A DNA stretch of 64,000 bases from Actinokineospora globicatena (lineage in GTDB: Bacteria; Actinomycetota; Actinomycetes; Mycobacteriales; Pseudonocardiaceae). Positions 41,665 through 52,100 of this stretch are shown here, one piece after another. Position numbers and translations under genes: made by a program. Within the stretch, counting starts at the first letter, position 1; every line of letters starts with the position of its first letter. The notes beneath the pieces are model-generated. The model saw only the letters and a list, made by a program, of their open reading frames with translations. It had not been told where the DNA came from and did no database searches. The stretch is taken from contig NZ_JAMTCR010000007.1 in the NCBI RefSeq assembly GCF_024171945.1, positions 124,001 through 188,000 on the forward strand, read 5' to 3'.

Positions 41665-44600
41665 CGCCGCCGCCCGGTGCGGAGTTCCTCGTAGCCGGGG
41701 GCGTCGCCGGTGGTGACCCGGTTCCACGCCCTGGCGAACAGGTCGGCGAGGGGTTCCCGGGCGGCGACCACGCTCGCCGGGGTGTCGGTGAAGCCGAACA
41801 TCGGGGTTTTCCACGTCTCCAGGGGTAGGTGGGGCGCGGCGAGCACGAGCCAGCCGCCGGGGAGGAACAGGGATCGGCCCGCCCTGGCGCGTTTCGCGGT
41901 CACGACGAGGTCGGTCTCGGCGAGCGCGGCACGCGCCTTGCGCAACCGGGCGGGTTTCCACCCGGTCCAGCGGGCCACGTTGGTGTCCGTCGGGTCCGGT
42001 AGAGCCAAGAGTTGGAGGTAGAGCACTGCGACGTCCTCATCCAAGCCGAGTCGCTCGCCGACCTCTTTCACCAGGTGCGGCACGGAGAACGCCGGGTCCT
42101 GGTAGTAGGAGTCGGCGTCGCCCGCGGGTGGCACGGCGCACGCGGCGGCGATGCCGTCGCTCGTGATCAGGTCCAGGGCGTCGACGACGGTTCCCGAGTA
42201 GGTCGTCTCCGCGACGGCGACCAGGAGTTCCCGGTCGTGCGGGCCGAGTCGACCAGGCCGCACCGCCAGGTACGACCGGTGCGCGCCACTGGTGATGCTG
42301 AGCCAGTCCCGCACCCAGACGGTCTCCGACGGCGCGGGCAACTCCACGCCCAGCAGGGAGCGCAGCGCGTCCGGGTCGACCACAGAGCCAAGTGAGACCG
42401 CGAAATCCGGGTGCGCGATCCGCTGTCGGATGAGGGCGAGTGTCTCGGGCAGGGTCGCGCGGTGCGGGGAGGCCGCGGGCAGTCGCTGCGCGAGCCACAG
42501 CAGCACGGGCGGGAACTCTTGCAGGATCGAGCCGTGGAACTCGTGCGGTGCGCGGCCGACCGGCTCGTCCCCGTCGGACGGCGTCGCGGCGTCGGTGGCG
42601 AGCACCGCTGGGTTGAGCGCGGCGACCACCCGGTCGACGGGACCCTGGATCGGGATCCTCGCCGCGTCGACGAGCAAGTCGTCGGGGATGGGCCGGGACC
42701 GGCCGACCGCCTGGACCCAGATCCGCGCCACGGCGTCCACATCGGGCCCGCTCGCCCACAGGTCGGCCGGGTCGGCGGGGGTGGTCGCGGCCAGCAGGCG
42801 ACGGCGCAGGCCGATGTCGAGCCGCTTCATCCGCTGCCTGGCCGCCTTGGCCTCGGGGATCGACAGCCCCAGCAGCGCGCGGTCCTGGGCGCTGATGAAC
42901 GTCGCCTGCCACTGGTCGACCCCGGGCAAGCCGCCGAGCAGGTACGCGGCTTCCGCTGTGCCCATCCCGGTGGCCTCGACGAGCGCGGGGACCGCCTCGG
43001 GACGCCAAGGCGCCGCGCCTTCCTGGTCCAGCAGGCGGAGGAACTCACCGATCCACTCGCGACCGATCGTCGACGGGATCTCCTGCCCGTCCCGCAGCGT
43101 CCAGCCGGCGGGCAGGTCGAACCGGCCGGGGTCCCTGGTGTGCTGGAGGGCGGTGGCGACACCGCCCCACCCGCCGTCGACCACGACGATGAATCCGTCG
43201 CGCACCGGGATGACCTGGTGGGGTTCCACCCGGGTCCGGTCCGGGGTGGCGACCCTGGCCCGCCGCCAGTGGCCGGGCTGGTCCAGGAGACCGCTGTCGG
43301 CGGTCCACCGCAGCACGTGCCCGAGCGTCACCCGGTCCGCCGCCGGGATCAACGGGGAGGTCGCGCGCTGGACGAGCAGGCCGAGGTGGGGCAACGCGTC
43401 GACCCAGTCGACATTCACCTGTCCCGGCAGCGGTCCGGCCACCGGCGCGACCGTCGCAGCCTGGAGCGCGTCGAGCACCGCGGGCATCGCCGTCGCGGCA
43501 CCGGTCGGTCGACCGCCCCCGTACCGGCCGGAGTGGTTGAGCGCCACGGTGACCTCGTCTTCGGTCACTGCTGGGCCGTTGGCCGCGAGCCAGTCGCCCA
43601 GGTCGCGCGCCGCCCGCGCGGTGGTCGTGAACGCACGCAGGGCGATGACGTAGTCGGCCGCGAGTGTGACCACGCCGGAGACACCGGCCATCAGCGCCGG
43701 ATGCGTCAAGCCGGGCAGCGCCGCGAGGACCGCCTCATCGACCCGGCCCCGCCAACCCGACATGGCGTCGACGAACACGCCGTTCGGCCCGGACTCGGGC
43801 TTGTCCCGCTCGCGCTCGGCGACCGCCACCTCGAGCATCCGCTCGACCGCGTCCCTGGTGACCGACCGCAGCGCCGCCGACCCGGCCTCATCCCGAGGCC
43901 GCAACAGGTGCCACCAGTGCGACGGCAGCACCAGTGGGGTCCCGCAGGCGTGGTCGGGGTTCTGCGCGCCGCTGGACATCGTGCCCAGGACCTCGCCGTC
44001 GGCGTCGATCAGGCGCACGCTGTGGTGCGCCTCGGCCACGGCGATCCGGCTGCCCGGCACGTCGACCAGCGCGGTCACCGCGTGGGCGGACCGGAACCGG
44101 CGCCCGTCGATCCCCTCACCGGTCCAGGTCCCGTCGGCCTCCCGCCGCAGCCGCCACCCGTGCAGCCCCGCGGCCACACCGAGCGGGCTCGACTCCGTGC
44201 CGGGGGCGGTGGGGCGGAGGTCGCACTTGACGAGGTCGACGCTGGCGCCCTCGGCGGCGAAGTCATCGATGAACGCGGGCGACCCGCGCCGACCGGACGC
44301 GCCGGTGGCCGGGTTGACCTCGAACCACTCCCACTTGGCGCCGTAGCGGGCGGACCAGAACGTCGTGCCGTCCCCGCAGGCTTCGCGCGGTTCGGGGACG
44401 CGTGTGTCGCCGGGGTGCACCGCGCGCTTGCCGGTGAACCTGCCGCCGCCGGGCACCGCGATCGAGGCGTACCGACCGGACGGGTTCCAGCCGGTGATCT
44501 CACCCGGCGTGAAGTGCCTGTCCGCGTCGTCGCTCCAGTAGGACATGACCTTGTCCGGACCGCGCCACGTCACCAGCAACGCGCCGTCGAACCAGTTCGC

Positions 44601-46415
44601 GATGGGGTCGTGGCCCCACCGGGACCGGAGCTCGGCCGGGATCCGCGCGGTGTGCTCGGCCAGCACGCCATCGGGTCCGATCACGACGAAGTGTCCTTGG
44701 CTGCCCAGGACCAGTGCGGGCCAGCCCTCGCCCACGATGCCGAGCGGGTGCGTGGCCCGGGTCTGGTGCGAGACCGCGACCTCGTCGAGCGCGGGCCAGC
44801 CCAACTCGTCGAGCAGCCCGGACCGCAGGTTGTGCTGGAGCGCGGCCACGACGTCGGTCCCGGCCAGGGCCTCGGCGGCCTCGGGTGCGTCGGTGAACGC
44901 CTCCGGTGACTCCAGCACGGCGAACTCGCGCAGCGTCGTTTCCAGGCTGTACAGAGTGGTCTTCGGTGCGGTGGCCCGCGCGGTGATCCGGGCGCGCAGT
45001 GCCGCGCGCAGACCGGGCACGAGCATCACGGCCCGCAACTGCTCGGCGTCAGCGACCTTGCCCCGCCCGGAGTGGCGGAGGTGTCGGACCACCTGCTCCC
45101 CCAGCGTCGCACCGTGCTCCCCGGCCGCGACCGAGGTCAGGTCGCGGCGCCCGGGGCTGTCATCGGCCAGCCACTGCGACAGGTTGAGGTCCAGCCCGTC
45201 CGACCCGAGCCGCAGCGGCACCCCCTTGTCGAGCAGGAGGTCGAGCAGGTCGAGTTCGACGTCGTCGCGGCGAGCGACCAGGGCGATCGGCTCACCGTCG
45301 GCGATCAGCCGCTCGGCCATGGCCGCCACCAGGGAGAGCAGAGCCTCGCTCCGCGAGGGCGGCCGCCAGTCGCTCCACCGCGCGGAGACGACCTCGGCCA
45401 GCCACCCCGCAGGCGTGGTCGACACGGTCGGGTCCGGTGGGCCGGTCAACGCCTCGGTGGCACCGGCGGCGGTCAGGATGTCCAGCCAGGGATCGAGGAT
45501 GTCGCGCTGCCGGGGCACGAAGTCCAGCAGGCGGGCGCGGACCGCGGGCTCCTCGGCGGCCAGAGCGACGAGGGAGTCCCGATAGGACTTCCAGAAGCCG
45601 AGAGCGGCGCGCGACATCGACGCCGTACCGAGGATCTCCCGCAGCACCGCCTTGTCCTCGGCGCGCGGATCGGCTTTCGCTGCCTTGGCGAGGCGGCGCA
45701 GGTCCTCCGGCATACCCGCGTGCGGGGGCAGACCGCCCTTGACCCGCTCGACGCACAGCGTGCGGAACTGCTCGTAGGCCTCGGCGGGCGGGAAACGACG
45801 GGCGAGGTCCTTCGCGTACGCGGTCAACGCCTTGGCGGGCAGGACACCGGCGAACGCGAACTCCAGGAAGACCGCGCGCACCCGCTCCGCGTCGACGGCG
45901 AGGTCGTGGACCTGCTCGGCCTCGCGCGCCTTGCCGAACATCGTCGCCGCGTAGTTGACGTTGCCGTGGCGGAGGAAGATCCGGGCCGCCTCCTCGTAGA
46001 AGGTCGGCAGGAAGTGCGGCGCCGAGCGCCCCAGCATGGTCGCCAGCTCGGCGAACCCGTCCTTCGCCGTGCCCGCCTTCGACTTCGCCACCCGGTCCAG
46101 GCGCTCGATGTCCTTGACCAGCGCCAGCGCGTGCCGCGCGTTGCCCGGGTCGTGGATCAGCGCCCACGCCGGGAAACCCAACGCCGAGCGGCGCGCGACC
46201 CCCACGACCGCGGTGCTGGTCGGTGCCGTGAAACCGAGGTAGTCCGCTGTCAGGTCTTCGGCGACGCCCAGCACCTCGGGCACCAGCCGCACCACGACGC
46301 GGTCCTCCAGCGCCGGGTGCTCGTAGTGCCGGGCCACCAGGGTGTCCCGATCGCCGCCCGCGCTCCCGCCCGGCAGCACCGCCCCCGCGGCCACCAACGT
46401 GGCTTCGGTGCCCAT
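41661..46415 (-). CDS. Giant helical/beta-rich protein of the MoxR-VWA unit
   Basis: 1,584 residues. The N-terminal third is TPR-like helical (for example RIFLRHGNVNYAATMFGKAR); a central region with repeated W and G may be a beta-propeller-type sensor (ALVLGSQGHFVVIGPDGVLA, SRIAVAEAHHSVRLIDADG); the C-terminal part is helical and ends LPLETWKTPMFGFTDTPASV. No enzymatic motif is seen. ATG 46415 has GGGGGACAGG upstream. First gene of the four-gene unit and probably the target-recognition or scaffold component (inference). Confidence 0.8.
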   Translation of the reverse strand: MGTEATLVAAGAVLPGGSAGGDRDTLVARHYEHPALEDRVVVRLVPEVLGVAEDLTADYLGFTAPTSTAVVGVARRSALGFPAWALIHDPGNARHALALVKDIERLDRVAKSKAGTAKDGFAELATMLGRSAPHFLPTFYEEAARIFLRHGNVNYAATMFGKAREAEQVHDLAVDAERVRAVFLEFAFAGVLPAKALTAYAKDLARRFPPAEAYEQFRTLCVERVKGGLPPHAGMPEDLRRLAKAAKADPRAEDKAVLREILGTASMSRAALGFWKSYRDSLVALAAEEPAVRARLLDFVPRQRDILDPWLDILTAAGATEALTGPPDPTVSTTPAGWLAEVVSARWSDWRPPSRSEALLSLVAAMAERLIADGEPIALVARRDDVELDLLDLLLDKGVPLRLGSDGLDLNLSQWLADDSPGRRDLTSVAAGEHGATLGEQVVRHLRHSGRGKVADAEQLRAVMLVPGLRAALRARITARATAPKTTLYSLETTLREFAVLESPEAFTDAPEAAEALAGTDVVAALQHNLRSGLLDELGWPALDEVAVSHQTRATHPLGIVGEGWPALVLGSQGHFVVIGPDGVLAEHTARIPAELRSRWGHDPIANWFDGALLVTWRGPDKVMSYWSDDADRHFTPGEITGWNPSGRYASIAVPGGGRFTGKRAVHPGDTRVPEPREACGDGTTFWSARYGAKWEWFEVNPATGASGRRGSPAFIDDFAAEGASVDLVKCDLRPTAPGTESSPLGVAAGLHGWRLRREADGTWTGEGIDGRRFRSAHAVTALVDVPGSRIAVAEAHHSVRLIDADGEVLGTMSSGAQNPDHACGTPLVLPSHWWHLLRPRDEAGSAALRSVTRDAVERMLEVAVAERERDKPESGPNGVFVDAMSGWRGRVDEAVLAALPGLTHPALMAGVSGVVTLAADYVIALRAFTTTARAARDLGDWLAANGPAVTEDEVTVALNHSGRYGGGRPTGAATAMPAVLDALQAATVAPVAGPLPGQVNVDWVDALPHLGLLVQRATSPLIPAADRVTLGHVLRWTADSGLLDQPGHWRRARVATPDRTRVEPHQVIPVRDGFIVVVDGGWGGVATALQHTRDPGRFDLPAGWTLRDGQEIPSTIGREWIGEFLRLLDQEGAAPWRPEAVPALVEATGMGTAEAAYLLGGLPGVDQWQATFISAQDRALLGLSIPEAKAARQRMKRLDIGLRRRLLAATTPADPADLWASGPDVDAVARIWVQAVGRSRPIPDDLLVDAARIPIQGPVDRVVAALNPAVLATDAATPSDGDEPVGRAPHEFHGSILQEFPPVLLWLAQRLPAASPHRATLPETLALIRQRIAHPDFAVSLGSVVDPDALRSLLGVELPAPSETVWVRDWLSITSGAHRSYLAVRPGRLGPHDRELLVAVAETTYSGTVVDALDLITSDGIAAACAVPPAGDADSYYQDPAFSVPHLVKEVGERLGLDEDVAVLYLQLLALPDPTDTNVARWTGWKPARLRKARAALAETDLVVTAKRARAGRSLFLPGGWLVLAAPHLPLETWKTPMFGFTDTPASVVAAREPLADLFARAWNRVTTGDAPGYEELRTGRRR

Positions 46416-46525
46416 CCGCCTGTCCCCCACCTCTGTCGTCCGAAGTGGAGGGAACGGTTCCGACCACTGACGCAGAGCGTAGCGACGGGCACCGACAGTC
46501 GCGTCGAGTTGTCCACATGCCCTGG

Positions 46526-47677
46526 TCAGCGGGCTGGAAGCTCCAGCGCCCAGCGGTATGCCTGCACGAGTCCGGTGTGGAAACACGAGGCGGAGCCCCA
46601 CAGGAACAGCCGGAAGTGCCGGTACAGCGGCTCGCCCCAGGTGCTGATGACGCGCTCGCGGTTGCGGTCGAGCTTCTCGGCCCAGAGCTTGCAGGTCAGG
46701 TAGTAGTTGTGGCGCTCGTCGTCCACTGACACCAGGTCGAACGGCGACTTGGCCACGTGCCGCAGGTAGTCGTGCAGCAGCAGCGGACTCGACACACCCG
46801 GGTAGACGTACCGGCTCATGAACGTCGACATGCGGTGCTTGGCGCGCATGGCCAACGCGTCGAGGTAGACCCGCCCGCCCGGCTTCAGGAGCTCTTCGTA
46901 CTTGGCCAACGACGTGGCGTAGTCCGGGAGGTGCTCGGTGACGCCCATGTTCACCACGGCGTCGTACTTGACGTCCGGCGAGTACTCGAAGATGTGCTGC
47001 CGCAACACCTCGCAGGGCAGGCCCTCGCGCGCGATGAGGTCCTTGAGGTAGAGCTCCGAGGGCTCGGACAGGGTCAGCGTGGTGACCTCGATGCCGTTGC
47101 GGCCAGCGTGTTCGACGAACGCGCCCCAGCCCCCGCCGACCTCGAGGACCTTGTCGCCGGGGTTGAGGCCCAGCTGTTCGATCGCCATGTCCATCTTGCG
47201 GGTCATGGCGTCTTCGATGGACTCGTCGTCGGACTTGAACGACCCCTGGGTGTAGCAGCGGTGCCGCTCGTCCAGGAAGGAGAGGAAGAACTCGGGATCC
47301 CGGTCGTAGTGCGCGGTGATGGACCGCCTGTCGTGCTCGGTCTTACCGCGCACCACGGCGGGCAGGAACCTGTTGACGTAAGAGATCGGGTGGAAGTCCC
47401 CGAAGAACCGCCGCGTCGACAACGCCGTGAGGATGTCGCCCTCGATGTCGACGTTACCGTCGAGGTAGGCGAGACCGACCTGGACCTGGTCGAGGGAGTT
47501 CAACGCGGCCATGCCCGCACTGTTGTTGGCCACCAGGGTGAACACGGGGTCCCCCGCGCCCAGGGTGCGACCGTCGCCGGTCGGGGGCTCGATGCGGAAG
47601 GGCACCTCGGCCCGCTTGCGGAAGTATGTCCGGTAACGCCGTCCGAAGGCGCCCCAATCGGCTTTCTGCCCGCTCAC
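46526..47677 (-). CDS. CFAS-family SAM-dependent methyltransferase
   Basis: 383 residues. SAM motif I LEVGGGWGAFVEHAGRNG, upstream SITAHYDRDPEFFLSFLDER (the bicarbonate/lipid-binding region of cyclopropane synthases) and a conserved HRCYTQGSF. The C-terminal LWGSASCFHTGLVQAYRW is family-typical. Probably methylenates or methylates unsaturated phospholipid acyl chains; cyclopropane versus methyl-branch product cannot be told. Leftward single gene with a GTG start. Confidence 0.87.
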   Translation of the reverse strand: MSGQKADWGAFGRRYRTYFRKRAEVPFRIEPPTGDGRTLGAGDPVFTLVANNSAGMAALNSLDQVQVGLAYLDGNVDIEGDILTALSTRRFFGDFHPISYVNRFLPAVVRGKTEHDRRSITAHYDRDPEFFLSFLDERHRCYTQGSFKSDDESIEDAMTRKMDMAIEQLGLNPGDKVLEVGGGWGAFVEHAGRNGIEVTTLTLSEPSELYLKDLIAREGLPCEVLRQHIFEYSPDVKYDAVVNMGVTEHLPDYATSLAKYEELLKPGGRVYLDALAMRAKHRMSTFMSRYVYPGVSSPLLLHDYLRHVAKSPFDLVSVDDERHNYYLTCKLWAEKLDRNRERVISTWGEPLYRHFRLFLWGSASCFHTGLVQAYRWALELPAR

Positions 47678-47731
47678 GCGGCCAGACTAGCAGCGGCCCC
47701 CGACCGCCCACCACGATTTCCGGCCGGGCCC

Positions 47732-48550
47732 TCAGCCCGCGATGGCGTCCAGTTCGGCCAGGTCGGCGGGGGTGAGCGCGAGGTCACCGACGGCCACGTT
47801 CTGCTCGAGGTGGGCGGGGGTCTTGGTGCCCGGGATCAGCAGGATGTTCGGCGACCTGGCCAGCAGCCAGGCGAGCGCGACCTGCCGGTCGGTGGCGCCG
47901 TGGCGGGCGGCGACGGTGTGCAGGGCCTCGGCCTGGATCGGCTGGAACCCGCCGAGCGGGAAGAACGGCACGTAGGCGATCCCGAGCCGGTTGGTCTCGT
48001 CCACCACCGGGTCGTCACCGCGCTCGGTGATGTTGTAGTGGTTCTGCACGCACGCGACGGGTGCGATCTCGCGCGCCGTGGCGAGTTGGTCGAGCGTCAC
48101 GTTGCTGATTCCCAGTTCGGCGATCAGCCCCTCTTCGCGTAGCGCGGCAAGAGCGGTGAACGACTCCTCTAGCGGCGAGTCGTCCATCACGCGCAGGTTG
48201 ACCACGTCGAGCCTGTCCACACCGAGGCGGTTCAGGTTGTCGTGGACGGCGGAACGCAGTTCGTCGGCCGAGAGGGCGGGGAGCCAGTTGCCCGTGTCAT
48301 CGCGACGGGCCCCGACCTTGGTGACGATGACCAGGTCCTCGGGGTACGGCCGCAGCGCGCGGGCGATGAGTTCGTTGACCACGTACGGGCCGTAGTAGTC
48401 GGAGGTGTCGATGTGGTCCACGCCGAGCTCGACCGCGCGGCGCAGGACGGCGACGGCACCGTCGGGGTCGGCGGGCGGCCCGAAGACGCCCGGTCCGGCC
48501 AGCTGCATGGCCCCGTACCCGACTCGCTTGACTCGCCCCAGTGCGCTCAT
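47732..48550 (-). CDS. Aldo/keto reductase
   Basis: 272 residues, TIM barrel. Tetrad residues are visible: Asp and Tyr in DTSDYYGPYV, Lys in IVTKVG, His in CVQNHYN; cofactor loop PGTKTPAHLEQNVA near the end fits NADPH binding. ATG 48550 is chosen over an upstream extension that is not conserved. General reductase; no clear link to the neighbours. Confidence 0.9.
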   Translation of the reverse strand: MSALGRVKRVGYGAMQLAGPGVFGPPADPDGAVAVLRRAVELGVDHIDTSDYYGPYVVNELIARALRPYPEDLVIVTKVGARRDDTGNWLPALSADELRSAVHDNLNRLGVDRLDVVNLRVMDDSPLEESFTALAALREEGLIAELGISNVTLDQLATAREIAPVACVQNHYNITERGDDPVVDETNRLGIAYVPFFPLGGFQPIQAEALHTVAARHGATDRQVALAWLLARSPNILLIPGTKTPAHLEQNVAVGDLALTPADLAELDAIAG

Positions 48551-48588
48551 GGCTCTCACTATGCCTGTTCGCAGCGGAGCGTGTGCGG

Positions 48589-49086
48589 TCAACCTCGGTG
48601 CGGGAAGTGCGCGACGAGAGTGCTCCGGCCATCGGCGTGGCGCAGTTGGACCTCGTCGGCCAGGACGCGTAAGAGGGGAAGGTTGAACCCGCCGTCGACG
48701 GGCTTGTTGCCTTGGGCCGGTAGCTGCCACGAGCCGTCTTCGGCGACAGTGACGACGATGGTCTTGGCTCGGGCGTGGACGGTCAGCGTGACCGCGCCGT
48801 CTTCGGACTCAGGCCGGAACCGGTGCTCGATGGCGTTTGTCACAGCCTCGTCGGTGGCCATGACGATGTTGCGGGCGGTCTCGATGGCCACGCCGAGGTC
48901 GGCCAACCAGACCCGGACGTGGTTGCGAACCGTGACGACGTGCTGCACGCGGGCGGGCATCCGCACCGTGAGCCCGTCGGGGGTGGACTCGGCCGACACC
49001 GTGGTCGGTGGCACCACCGGTACCCCCGATCCGGGGACCTCGGTGATGGGCGCCCCGGTTTCCCCGGCACCTGGTGTGGTCGACAC
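48589..49086 (-). CDS. Anti-sigma-type serine kinase (HATPase_c_2)
   Basis: 165 residues. A Ser/Thr/Pro-rich leader, then a GHKL ATPase domain with the N box ATDEAVTNAIEHRF and a later GGFNLPLLRVLADEVQL region, as in RsbW/SpoIIAB-like anti-sigma kinases. GTG 49086 has a GGGAGG site; the longer frame has none. It faces away from the partner-switching genes downstream, and no sigma factor gene is in the window. Confidence 0.83.
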   Translation of the reverse strand: MSTTPGAGETGAPITEVPGSGVPVVPPTTVSAESTPDGLTVRMPARVQHVVTVRNHVRVWLADLGVAIETARNIVMATDEAVTNAIEHRFRPESEDGAVTLTVHARAKTIVVTVAEDGSWQLPAQGNKPVDGGFNLPLLRVLADEVQLRHADGRSTLVAHFPHRG

Positions 49087-49163
49087 CGTCTTACCTCCCT
49101 GCCACGCCACGCGCACGTCACCGGATGAGTCGCCGCCGGCAATGTGACTGTTACCGCCGGTTC

Positions 49164-52100
49164 ATGATGACCGTGGTGGCCCAGTGGGGGAAGAGGTCGC
49201 GCCGACGCGGTCCGTGCGGAAAAGTCACCTGGGTGCGATCGGACGAGCCGGTGACCGGGGAGATGAGCCGGCTGGTGCTGGGGTTCGACTGGTCCGCGAC
49301 GCCGCTCGGTCCGCGTGCGCGCTGGTCGGAGCCCTTGCGCACGGCGGTGGGGATCGTCCTGGAGTCGCGGCACCCGATGCTGCTGTGGTGGGGCGAGCGG
49401 CTGACGGTGCTCTACAACGACGCGTTCGCGCCACTGGCCGGGGAGCGCCACCCCGGCGCGCTCGGCGAGCCGGGCCGGGAGGTGTTCGCCGAGGTCTGGC
49501 CCACGATCGGCCCGGTGATCGAGCAGGTCATGAGCACCGGCGCGGCGACCTGGGTGGACGACCAGCGGCTGATGACGAGCAGTCGCGGGGTGGTCACCGA
49601 GACGTTCTGGACCTACTCGCACAGCCCGGTGCGCGGCGGCGGCGGGCAGGTCGTCGGGGTGTTCAGCACGACGAACGACACGACGTCGCGGGTGGTGGCG
49701 GCCCGCAGGCTGGCCGCGTTGCGCGACCTGGGTGGACTGCCGAGGTCGGCGGACAACTCAGTGGCCGCGGTGTGCTCTGCGGCCGCGCGCGTGCTGGCCG
49801 AACACCGCGCGGAGATCCCCTACGCCAGATTCCACCTGGTCGAACCCGATGGGTCCCTGCCGGTGGCCGCCGAGAGCGGGGTAGTGCCGCCGGATCCAGG
49901 CCGCGAAGAGGCAGTCGTGGCAGCGTGGCGTGCGCGAGAGTCCGTGCCGTGTGGAGCCCAGGAGCTGCTTGTGCCGCTACAGCCAGGCAGCGGCGGTGAT
50001 TCACCCGGGGTCTTGGCGCTAGGGCTTTCCGCGCACCGAGTGTTCGATAGGGACTATCAGGACTTCCTGGTCCTAGTGGCCGGGCAAGTGTCGGCAGCGG
50101 TGGCCGACGCGCGGGCCTACCAGGACCAACGTCGCCAGATCGCGGACCTAGCCGAGCTGGATCGGCTCAAGACCCAGTTCTTCGCCAACATCAGCCACGA
50201 GTTCAGGACGCCTCTTACGCTGATCACGGGTGAAGCTGCGGACGCCGTCGCGGACGAGGTCGTGCCGTTGGCGCCTGCTCAGCGGGAACGGGCCGAGGTA
50301 GTCCTGCGCAACGCTGAGCGGCTCCGGAGGCTGGTTGACGACCTCTTGGACCTGGCGCGACTGGAGGCAGGCGCGCTCATCGCGGATCCCACATGGACTG
50401 ACTTGGCGACGTTGACCGAAGAGGTCGCGACCTCGTTCGTGCCCGCGGTCAGCAAGGCGGGTCTAGCGCTGGTCCTGCGGTGTCCTGTCCTCCCCCGCAT
50501 GGTCGCGGTCGACCGGGGCATGTGGGAGAAGGTCGTGCTCAACCTGCTGTCGAACGCGGTGAAGTACACCCTGACCGGCCACATCGAGGTCGGGCTGTTC
50601 GACCGGGGCGATGACGTCGAACTCGTGGTGACCGACACCGGCATAGGAGTGCCCGCAGCGGAGTTGCCGCGGGTGTTCACCCGATTCCACCGCGTCGCCG
50701 ACGGCCGGGGACGGTCGTTCGAGGGTGCCGGGATCGGTCTGGCCTTGGTCGACGAACTGGTCAGGCTGCACGGTGGGTCTACCAGTGCCAAGTCGACGGT
50801 AGGCGTGGGTAGCGCGTTCAGCGTTCGCATCCCCTATGGCGAGGCGGCAGCGGAGGTAAGACCAACACCGCCAGCGGGACGCACCGCGCATCTCACGGAG
50901 GCGCTGCGGTGGTCCGATCCCGCCAGTGAGCCGGTGGTGCGCGCGCCTGACGACGCTCCGATGGTCTTGGTTGTCGACGACAACCCTGACCTACGTCGGT
51001 TCGTCTCCGCGCTGCTTAGTCCTACCTGGAGGGTTGTGCAGGCCCCGGACGGCGGGACGGCGTTGGCGCGGGTCGCCGAGCACGCCCCTGACCTCGTCCT
51101 GACCGACGTGATGATGCCCGGGATGGACGGGTTCGAGCTGCTCAGCAGGCTGCGGTCGGACCCCACCACCGCGGAGCTGCCCGTGGTGTTCCTGTCCGCG
51201 CGGGCCGGCGAGGACGCCGCGGTGGAGGCGCTCGACGCCGGCGCGGACGACTTCTTGCCCAAGCCCTTCTCCCCCGCCGAGCTGGTCGCGCGGGTGCGGT
51301 CGAACCTGGAGCTGGCCAAGCTCCGGACGCGCGCGTCGCGGTTCCGCAAGACCCTGGTCGAGGCGCTGCAGGAGGGGTTCTTCCTGGCCGACGCGGCGGG
51401 CACGGTGCTCGAGGCGAACGAGGCGTTCGGGAAGATCACCGGCTACCCGGCGAGCGGCGTGCCGTTCCGGTGGCCCTACCCGTGGCTTTCGGAGGGCGGG
51501 GACCGGCACAAGCAGGAGCGGGTGCACGAGCGGTTCCTGCGCGCGGGTGAGGGCGAGTTCCTGTACCCGATCCGGCACCGCGACGGGCACCGGGTGTGGG
51601 TGTCCTCGCTGGTCGCGACGTTGCCGGACCGCGCGGGGGCGGCGCGGATGTCGGTCGGGACGGTCCGGGACGTGACGGCGCGGGTGACCGCGACCAACCG
51701 CGAGGCGACACTGGCCCGGTTCACCGGCGCGCTGGCGACAGCGGTCGACGTGGACGGCGTCTTGGGCGCGGGCCTGCCGGGGGTCGCGGAGGCGTTCGGG
51801 GCCTGGTCAGCGGCGGTGGTGTTGTGGCGCTCGGACACGCTCGACCCGCGCGTAGTGGCCTACCCGATCTCGGTGAGCTGGAAGGGCTGGTCGCTCGATC
51901 TACGGCAAGCGATGGCGGACGCGGCTAGAAGGCGAGCGGGTGCGGTCGCCGAGGTGCGCGATTCCCTGGGACCGGCGCTGGTGACGGCGCTCGGCGCGGC
52001 GGACGCGGTACTCGTGGTGCGACCGAGGTCAGCGCCAGACCCAGCGGATCGGTCGTTGTTCGCTCTTATGTCGCAGCACCTCGCGTTGGCGACGGCTCGG

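Noticed and set aside
42411..44909. 832-codon open frame on the plus strand
   Set aside because: Antisense shadow of the giant minus-strand gene; Arg/Gly/Val-rich with no domain.
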